From contig JAILIO010000069.1 of NCBI GenBank assembly GCA_024695225.1, positions 1 to 8,517 on the forward strand: a stretch of 8,517 nt of DNA. The letters are read 5' to 3'. Below are positions 1 through 4,525 of this stretch, one piece after another (position 1 is the stretch's first letter; the number at the start of each line of letters is the position of its first letter). The stretch is from Lachnospiraceae bacterium (lineage in GTDB: Bacteria > Bacillota > Clostridia > Lachnospirales > Lachnospiraceae). The notes under the pieces were generated by a model. The model ran no database searches. It saw nothing but the letters and a program-made list of their open reading frames with translations, and was not told the DNA's origin. The position numbers and the translations under genes are program-made.

Positions 1-202
1 TGCTCACATAGTCCAGTACCGAATCTTCCGAATCTGCGGAACAGGGACCTATTATCACCATGAACTTGTCGTTTCTGCCCATAAGGATATCTGCGATCTC
101 ATTATCCCTCTGCTTCTTTATCTCCAGCAGTTCCTTTGAAACCGGATACTGTTCCCTTATCTCTGCCGGTGTCGGCAGGCTGTTTTTAAAAACAAATGAC
201 AT
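1..202 (-). CDS. aroF: 3-deoxy-7-phosphoheptulonate (DAHP) synthase, N-terminal part, cut by window edge
   Basis: DAHP synthase condenses phosphoenolpyruvate with erythrose 4-phosphate, the first cytoplasmic step of the shikimate pathway to Phe, Tyr and Trp. Only the first 67 codons lie in the window. They begin MSFVFKNSLPTPAEIREQYP and reach the family signature VIIGPCSAD at about residues 49-57, which matches the GPCSIHD motif at the start of the barrel in AroF/AroG/AroH-type (class I alpha) enzymes. The pre-barrel helix with ILMGRNDKF just before it also fits the family. The ATG at 202-200 has a strong site, AGGAGGG at 213-207, four bases away. It follows hisJ by 31 bases with no terminator or promoter visible, so it is probably the third gene of the xerD-hisJ operon. 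The feedback-inhibitor class cannot be judged because the catalytic body is outside the window, and the choice among aroF, aroG and aroH symbols is arbitrary. Confidence 0.85.
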   Translation of the reverse strand, partial: MSFVFKNSLPTPAEIREQYPVSKELLEIKKQRDNEIADILMGRNDKFMVIIGPCSADSEDSVLDYVS

Positions 203-233
203 CTTTCCCTCCTGACTGTATTTTGATCTGTCT

Positions 234-1070
234 TCAAAGCTCGATCCTGTGCGTTTCAGGCTTTCTCCCTGTAAAAACCATATATTCGTCAAAGCCGCAT
301 TCCTTAAGGATACTGAACGCATCTCTGATAAATGTGCCGGCTTCTTTTACGGAGTGGGCATCGCTTCCGACTGTCACGATCTTCCCGCCCAGTTCCCTGT
401 ATCTTTTGAGAATATCCCTCGACGGATGTGGTTCCTTCATCCCCACCCTGAGCGCTTTGGTGTTTACTTCAAGACCCTTTCCGTTTTCTATCAGAAATCT
501 GAGTATCTTGTCAATGATATCGTGATATCTTTCATAGGTGTACAGGCCTTCATTTCCCTCAGGGATATATCTGGCGGCAAAATCTATGTGCCCCAGTACA
601 TCAAATTCCTGGAAGGCCATTATATTTTCAAGGGTGCGTTCAAAATATCTGCCCATCTGCCTTTCGGCAGGTCCCTGTTCCCAGTACGACCTGTAATACA
701 CATCGTAACCGTCCACGTAATGGTTTGAACCGATGATAAAATCAAAAGGGTACTCCCCTGCAAGAGCTTTATTGTGCTCTGCCCCATCCGGATCCATGCC
801 GATCTCAATGCCAAATCCCACCTTTATGCGGTCTTTGTATTTTTCCCTGAGTTCAAAAACTTTATCTCTGTATGGAGGAACATCCAGCCAGAAACACCTG
901 AAGTCAAAGTCGCCGTTTCGTTTGGAATTGTATGGGAGAATGCGGTCTTCGTGTTCCGTAAAGCATATGGCATCAAGCCCTGCTTCAACGGAAGCTTTTA
1001 TCATATTCTCCATGGGTTCATCGGAATCTCCCGAAAAGGAAGAATGCATATGGCAATCACTTAAATACAT
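234..1070 (-). CDS. hisJ: PHP-type histidinol-phosphatase, HisJ family
   Basis: Predicted metal-dependent phosphatase that removes phosphate from L-histidinol phosphate, the penultimate step of histidine synthesis, in the cytoplasm. The 278-residue length is normal for the family. Expected PHP metal ligands are present in order: His-x-His at 7-9 (DCHMHSS), FTEH with His40, GIEIG with Glu89, GSNHYVDG with His117, GHIDF with His161, and the C-terminal GSDAH with Asp237 and His239. The pattern GSNHYVDG plus the late GSDAH is typical of HisJ rather than of PHP domains in DNA polymerases. The ATG at 1070-1068 lies four bases after the xerD stop (TGA at 1077-1075). No strong ribosome site precedes it, only AGAAAG inside the xerD end, which suggests that it is translated by coupling to xerD. 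Other phosphoesterases share this fold, so the exact substrate is inferred. No other his gene is in view. Confidence 0.82.
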   Translation of the reverse strand: MYLSDCHMHSSFSGDSDEPMENMIKASVEAGLDAICFTEHEDRILPYNSKRNGDFDFRCFWLDVPPYRDKVFELREKYKDRIKVGFGIEIGMDPDGAEHNKALAGEYPFDFIIGSNHYVDGYDVYYRSYWEQGPAERQMGRYFERTLENIMAFQEFDVLGHIDFAARYIPEGNEGLYTYERYHDIIDKILRFLIENGKGLEVNTKALRVGMKEPHPSRDILKRYRELGGKIVTVGSDAHSVKEAGTFIRDAFSILKECGFDEYMVFTGRKPETHRIEL

Positions 1071-1074
1071 TTAT

Positions 1075-1962
1075 TCACAGCTTTCTGGGATCTGCGCGGT
1101 CGTATACATCCCTGAGTCTTGAAGATACCAGACGAGCGTACATCTGCGTGGTGGAGATATCGGAATGCCCAAGCATCTCCTGAACACTGTGCAGATCTGC
1201 GCCGTTTTTCACAAGGTGTGCAGCAAACGAGTGCCGTAAAGTGTGAGGAGTTATATCTCCGTCAACGCCGGCTTTTTTTGAATAAGATTTGATAAGCTTC
1301 CAAAAACCCTGCCTGCTCATGGGCTCACCGCTCATATTTACAAAAAGCACTTCGCTTTCCTTGTCCCCCAGGATCTGGTCTCTGGTTTCCGTCATATATT
1401 TGGAAAGGGCTTTTCTGGCTTCTCGTCCAAAAGGGATAACTCTTTCATTGCGGGAACCTCTGCACATTATGAGAGACATCTGCATATTCAGATCGTTCAC
1501 CTTCAAAGTGATCAGTTCGCTGACCCGGATACCTGTAGCATACAAAAGTTCCAGCATGGCCTTGTCACGGATCTCTTTGGGGTTGTTCCCGGAAGGTGCA
1601 GACAAAAGAGCCTCTATCTGCTCGTCGGTAAGGATACCCGGCGCCTTCTTTTCAACCTTGGGCGCCTTCAGAGAAAGAGAGATATCCTCAGACACCAGTT
1701 CCTTTTGAAGGAGATAGTGGTAAAAGGTCTTTATGGAAGCTATATTCCTGGATATGGTCGATGCAGAGAGACCTGCCTGACCGAGATGGTCAATGTAGTC
1801 GCTCAGGCATTTACCGTCGATCTCAGAGACAGAATCAATCCCCTTGTCTTTGGCAAAAGCGACAAGTTTCTTCAGATCTCTTCTGTAAGAAAGCTCTGTA
1901 TTGACCGAAGCACCCTTTCTGGCGGTGATATAGCGAATAAAATTTTCTATGATCTCATCCAA
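1075..1962 (-). CDS. xerD: Site-specific tyrosine recombinase XerD
   Basis: XerD works with XerC at the chromosomal dif site to resolve chromosome dimers. At 295 residues it has the usual length. The N-terminal SAM-like core-binding domain covers about residues 1-95 and the catalytic domain about 108-290. Visible active-site residues are Arg146 (ATGIRVSEL), His240 and Arg243 (PHTLRHSFAAHL), His266 (LGHSDISTTQ) and nucleophile Tyr275 (MYARL). The lysine normally found in the GKGNKER-like hairpin is not seen: the segment reads CRGSRNER with Arg168 in its place. The C-terminal LGHSDISTTQMYARL followed by RLRDVYDRADPR favours XerD over XerC. The start is TTG at 1962-1960; a TAA lies in frame seven codons upstream and no ATG lies between, and the residues after TTG match where XerD proteins begin. 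AAGGA at 1982-1978 is 15 bases away, which is long. It is the first gene after the promoter at 2051-2023. Confidence 0.93.
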   Translation of the reverse strand: MDEIIENFIRYITARKGASVNTELSYRRDLKKLVAFAKDKGIDSVSEIDGKCLSDYIDHLGQAGLSASTISRNIASIKTFYHYLLQKELVSEDISLSLKAPKVEKKAPGILTDEQIEALLSAPSGNNPKEIRDKAMLELLYATGIRVSELITLKVNDLNMQMSLIMCRGSRNERVIPFGREARKALSKYMTETRDQILGDKESEVLFVNMSGEPMSRQGFWKLIKSYSKKAGVDGDITPHTLRHSFAAHLVKNGADLHSVQEMLGHSDISTTQMYARLVSSRLRDVYDRADPRKL

Positions 1963-2007
1963 GCTTTGGTTAAACCATCCTTAGAAAGTATTATGTAAAT
2001 CAGAATA

Positions 2008-2033
2008 ATGCGTACACCGCGAATTATACGCAT
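2008..2033. promoter_or_regulatory. Perfect 7-base inverted repeat across the xerD -10 box
   Basis: ATGCGTA at 2008-2014 is matched by TACGCAT at 2027-2033, separated by 12 bases. The right arm overlaps the last two bases of the -10 hexamer (2023-2028) and the left arm covers the predicted start of transcription near 2016. A dimeric repressor bound here would block the promoter, so this is a candidate operator. I do not recognise the motif as the site of a known regulator, and a chance palindrome cannot be excluded. Confidence 0.4.
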
Positions 2034-2051
2034 AAATTAAGGAAAAATCAA
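2023..2051 (-). promoter_or_regulatory. Sigma-A promoter of the xerD-hisJ-aroF operon
   Basis: On the minus strand TTGATT (2051-2046) and TATAAT (2028-2023) are separated by exactly 17 bases. The -10 is perfect and the -35 matches four of six positions. Transcription should begin near 2016, leaving a leader of about 54 bases before the TTG start of xerD. No other promoter of this quality precedes hisJ or the DAHP synthase gene, so all three are probably read from here. I see no clear terminator between the Nudix gene (stop at 2121) and this promoter, so read-through from upstream is possible. Confidence 0.75.
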
Positions 2052-2120
2052 CACTTATTTTATCCGGTCGGTCAATTTTATGTCTATCTACTATATTTTG
2101 ATTTTTTGAAATGAGACTGT

Positions 2121-2669
2121 CTAAATGCGGTGTTGACTTATATGGTCACGATAATACATTATCGCACAGATAGTTTTAGAATCCACAATCTCAAATCTTG
2201 AGATCATGTCAATGAGTTCATCAAGTGTATATGTTTCAACAGAAAGATATTCATCGGGATCCAGATTCTGCTCTCCCGGAGTGAGATCCGTAGCCAGAAA
2301 TATGGCTATCCGTTCATTGCAAAAAGCCACAGTAGTCCTGATATCCAGTATTTTTTCAATCTTTCCTGCGGTATAGCCCGTTTCTTCTTTCAGCTCCCTG
2401 ACTGCAGCTTCCATCTCAGGTTCTCCCCTGAACTGGTACCCGCCTGCCGGGATCTCAAGGCAGAAGGAATCCAGAGCAGCCCTGTACTGATTTACCATAA
2501 CGATCCTTCCGTCGGGAAGGACCGGCAGCACCGCTGCTGCGCCCTTGTGATCGATAAAATCCCAGGTCTCAACAGTGCCATCCGGTATCTTTATGGAGTC
2601 GTGGTAATAATCAACTATGGTACCTTTACCCACGAGCTCCCGTCCGACTCTCTCGTACTTTTCCTTCAT
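2121..2669 (-). CDS. Nudix hydrolase, ADP-ribose pyrophosphatase-like (NudF type)
   Basis: Predicted cytoplasmic Mg-dependent hydrolase of nucleoside diphosphates linked to another moiety, probably ADP-ribose or another nucleotide sugar, giving AMP and a sugar phosphate. The complete Nudix box G-x5-E-x7-REUxEExGU spans residues 77-99 (Gly77, Glu83, Arg91, Glu92, Glu95, Glu96, Gly98). LEIPAGG just before it and the 182-residue length are typical of the ADP-ribose pyrophosphatase branch. The region after the box, TVAFCNERIAIFLA at 113-126, aligns with the usual SPGxxxE-FLA element, but the Pro-Gly is replaced by Val-Ala, so substrate preference may differ. The ATG at 2669-2667 overlaps the aminotransferase TGA in an ATGA junction, and GGAG lies eight bases upstream inside that gene, so translation is coupled. 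Nudix genes near xerD also occur in other Firmicutes. Confidence 0.85.
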   Translation of the reverse strand: MKEKYERVGRELVGKGTIVDYYHDSIKIPDGTVETWDFIDHKGAAAVLPVLPDGRIVMVNQYRAALDSFCLEIPAGGYQFRGEPEMEAAVRELKEETGYTAGKIEKILDIRTTVAFCNERIAIFLATDLTPGEQNLDPDEYLSVETYTLDELIDMISRFEIVDSKTICAIMYYRDHISQHRI

Positions 2670-3964
2670 CCGAGAGACTCCAGTGTCTTTTCAAGGCTTA
2701 CAAGCTTTACACAGAGCACAAACAGCTCCGTAGCCTGTTTAAGTTCATCAGTCGTGGGAAATGAAGGCGCGATCCTGATATTCCGGTCTCTGGGATCCTT
2801 TCCATAAGGATAAGTGGCCCCGGCTCCTGTGAGTTTCACGCCGGCTACTGCGCATTTTCTGACTATCTCTTTTGCACATCCGTCCATGGAATAGAAGGAA
2901 ATGAAATAGCCGCCCTTAGGTTTTGTCCAGGTGCCGATATCAAGCCCTGCAAGGCCTTCTTCCAGAGCGTTTTCAACGGATTCAAACTTGGGCCTGAGTA
3001 TCGAAGCATGCTCCATCATCTTTTTCTTCACGCCCTCTATATCTTTAAAATAATGGACATGCCTCAGCTGATTCACCTTGTCATACCCGATGGTCTGGAC
3101 CGAAAATCCTTTTCTTATGTCTTCGATATTTGCGACAGAAGTGGCTATGGCCGCAAGCCCCGACCCTGCAAATGAGATCTTTGAGGTAGAACAGAACTCA
3201 TAAACCATATCCGGATGACCGGCTTTTTCACATTCAGCGATTATATCAGGTATTTCAGCCTGAAGAGCGCTGTCCTCATAGAGATGATGCACGCAGTAGG
3301 CGTTATCCCAAAAGATCCTGAAATCAGGGGCTGCAGGTTCAAGAGCCGCAAACTGTCTGACCACATCATCGGAATATACTGTGCCTTCCGGATTTGAATA
3401 CTTGGGAACGCACCAGATACCCTTTACATCAGGGTCTTTCTCAACATATTCCCTGACTTTATCCATATCCGGACCGTCTTCAAGCATGGGTATGTTTATC
3501 ATCTCTATGCCGAAGTATTCAGTGATCTTAAAATGTCTGTCATATCCGGGAACGGGACACAGGAACTTAACTTCTTTAAGCTCATGCCAGGGAGTATTTC
3601 CCATTATCCCATGACTGTATGCCCTGCTCACGCAGTCGTACATGATGTTAAGAGACGCATTTCCGCAGGCGATGACCTTTTCTACGGGAACACCTCCCAT
3701 TATGTCGCCCATAAGCCTGCGAGCTTCCGGTATGCCCAACAGTCCGCCGTAATTACGAACATCCATGCCATCTTCCGCATTGAGATCAGCATCCGCATAA
3801 AGCGTGTCCAAAAGGCCTCTGGACAGATCAAGCTGCTCTATTGAAGGCTTACCTCTGGACATATCCAGATGGATACCGGATTTACACACATCCCTATACC
3901 TGCGGTTCAGGGAATCGTACTCTTTTTTCAGTTCTTCTTTGGTCATTTCCTTGTATTTTTTCAT
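2666..3964 (-). CDS. PLP-dependent aminotransferase, fold type I, aspartate aminotransferase-like (MocR/AspT group)
   Basis: Predicted cytoplasmic aminotransferase moving an amino group between an amino acid, perhaps aspartate or alanine, and a 2-oxo acid. From the chosen start it has 432 residues. LDMSRGKPS near residue 33, NYGG near 71, CVPKYSNPEGTVY near 185, DNAYCVHHL with Asp220 and Tyr223, the PLP-binding Lys262 in STSKISFAG, and the substrate-carboxylate Arg397 in NIRIAPSFP are all visible. SRGKPS with a non-canonical NPEG resembles the Corynebacterium-type AspT family rather than classical AspC. The frame is open to an ATG at 4012, giving 16 more residues, but the consensus promoter (4002-3974) lies inside that extension and no ribosome site precedes it. 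I therefore choose ATG 3964-3962; ATG 3946-3944 is another option. The Nudix gene follows with a 4-base overlap. The substrate is not established by sequence. Confidence 0.87.
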   Translation of the reverse strand: MKKYKEMTKEELKKEYDSLNRRYRDVCKSGIHLDMSRGKPSIEQLDLSRGLLDTLYADADLNAEDGMDVRNYGGLLGIPEARRLMGDIMGGVPVEKVIACGNASLNIMYDCVSRAYSHGIMGNTPWHELKEVKFLCPVPGYDRHFKITEYFGIEMINIPMLEDGPDMDKVREYVEKDPDVKGIWCVPKYSNPEGTVYSDDVVRQFAALEPAAPDFRIFWDNAYCVHHLYEDSALQAEIPDIIAECEKAGHPDMVYEFCSTSKISFAGSGLAAIATSVANIEDIRKGFSVQTIGYDKVNQLRHVHYFKDIEGVKKKMMEHASILRPKFESVENALEEGLAGLDIGTWTKPKGGYFISFYSMDGCAKEIVRKCAVAGVKLTGAGATYPYGKDPRDRNIRIAPSFPTTDELKQATELFVLCVKLVSLEKTLESLG

Positions 3965-3973
3965 AGTGAGCAA

Positions 3974-4002
3974 ATTATAGTCTTTTTTATGTTCAATGTC
4001 AA
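3974..4002 (-). promoter_or_regulatory. Perfect consensus sigma-A promoter of the aminotransferase-Nudix operon
   Basis: On the minus strand TTGACA (4002-3997) and TATAAT (3979-3974) are separated by exactly 17 bases, so every conserved base is present. A/T-rich sequence lies just upstream, as in an UP element. Transcription should start near 3967, only about three bases before the ATG at 3964-3962. The mRNA would then be leaderless or nearly so, with no room for a ribosome binding site. The strength of this promoter argues against starting the protein at 4012. Confidence 0.85.
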
Positions 4003-4158
4003 AATAAATCATTCATTAACAGTTTTTAATTTATCAGCACATATCAAGCGAGTAAAGCACCTGATATACATGATCCATTCAAGTATATTTGTTCCTTTTT
4101 ACAGTTATTTCTAAGTCTTATTTGTTTTTTATAAGAGAAATATTGTCACAAAACGACA

Positions 4159-4187
4159 GAGACGAAATCTTTTTCAGATCTCGTCTC
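4159..4187 (-). other. Hairpin, possible weak terminator or attenuator
   Basis: GAGACGA (4159-4165) pairs with TCGTCTC (4181-4187), and after one mismatch ATCT (4167-4170) pairs with AGAT (4176-4179) around a 5-base loop. On the minus strand the sequence after it, TGTCGTTTTGTG, is U-rich but interrupted, so termination would be partial at best. The outer stem begins at the stop codon of the candidate 7-codon peptide. On the plus strand no U-tract follows. Confidence 0.4.
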
Positions 4188-4209
4188 AGATAGAAGTCAC
4201 ATTACTCAT
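4186..4209 (-). CDS. Possible 7-codon leader peptide (MSNVTSI)
   Basis: ATG at 4209-4207 is preceded by AGGAG at 4223-4219 with a nine-base gap, and the reading frame ends at TGA 4188-4186, right at the base of the hairpin 4187-4159. A ribosome site, a very short peptide and a hairpin in this order resemble a leader-peptide attenuator. There is no run of codons for one amino acid, and the next gene has its own strong promoter 150 bases downstream, so the resemblance may be accidental. I list it because the ribosome site is better than those of several real genes here. Confidence 0.2.
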   Translation of the reverse strand: MSNVTSI

Positions 4210-4335
4210 TCGGCCGATCTCCTGTTTCGGAAAAACCCGGCATAGACAATCTGCCGAATAAGTATGTAACCAGAGTGCAGCGGTGCTAATGACCGATACA
4301 CCAGATGTGATCGCGATATCTCTATCGACAAAAGC

Positions 4336-4365
4336 ATTATTACATACACCGTATCATCAATTCAA
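4336..4365 (-). promoter_or_regulatory. Candidate extended -10 promoter in the intergenic island
   Basis: On the minus strand TTGAAT (4365-4360) and AATAAT (4341-4336) are 18 bases apart. The -10 matches five of six positions and is preceded by TG one base upstream, the extended -10 element; the -35 matches four of six. A transcript would start near 4329 and run toward the aminotransferase, crossing the possible leader peptide and hairpin. Two direct repeats lie directly upstream of the -35. No known gene is explained by this promoter. Confidence 0.4.
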
Positions 4366-4371
4366 GGGATT

Positions 4372-4405
4372 TTGCACGAATGGTATCTAAAGTTGCGCGA
4401 ATGGT
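4372..4405. repeat. Two 13-base direct repeats, 21 bases apart
   Basis: TTGCACGAATGGT (4372-4384) and TTGCGCGAATGGT (4393-4405) differ at one base. The start-to-start distance of 21 bases is two turns of the helix, so a protein would meet both on the same face. They sit just upstream of the candidate -35 at 4365-4360, where an activator would bind. Confidence 0.6.
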
Positions 4406-4445
4406 CGAATATTATGTAAACCACACGATTTTTGCCTGTTTTTTC

Positions 4446-4484
4446 AAAAAAAAAAGTACCGACAGACATCCCATCTGTCGGTAC
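4446..4484 (-). terminator. Strong intrinsic terminator of rny
   Basis: An 11-base perfect stem, GTACCGACAGA (4456-4466) with TCTGTCGGTAC (4474-4484), encloses a 7-base loop. On the minus strand it is followed by ten T residues (4455-4446). It lies 41 bases after the rny stop codon and ends that transcript. The plus strand has no T-tract after the stem, so it acts in one direction only. Confidence 0.95.
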
Positions 4485-4525
4485 CTCTCCTTTGACAAAA
4501 AGTTGCAGAACTCTGACCTAAAAGA

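Larger units (their letters stand above)
4013..4445. other. Gene-free stretch of about 430 bases between the aminotransferase and rny
   Basis: No convincing protein gene is present on either strand. It holds a candidate minus-strand promoter (4365-4336), two direct repeats just upstream of it (4372-4405), a possible 7-codon peptide with a good ribosome site (4209-4186), and a hairpin (4187-4159). The heptamer TATGTAA occurs three times, at 4263-4269 and 4413-4419 on the plus strand and at 4346-4340 on the minus strand. The last two bases of the first copy and the minus copy are part of an 8-base inverted repeat (GTATGTAA 4262-4269, TTACATAC 4340-4347). A minus-strand frame is open for 55 codons down to the TGA at 4188-4186, but it has no plausible start. 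I do not recognise a known RNA family here. Confidence 0.5.

Noticed and set aside
4207..4337. 43-codon minus-strand ORF beginning with ATG at 4337.
   Set aside because: Its ATG overlaps the candidate -10 hexamer and has no ribosome site; the translation shows no recognisable family feature.
4186..4355. Minus-strand frame open for about 55 codons, ending at TGA 4188-4186, possibly a decayed gene tail.
   Set aside because: No start codon with a ribosome site, no motif I recognise, and a second frame is open over the same bases, so chance is enough to explain it.
4391..4422. A complete dif site in the intergenic island.
   Set aside because: The right arm is good, but the left half is poor and would need a 10-base spacer instead of six.
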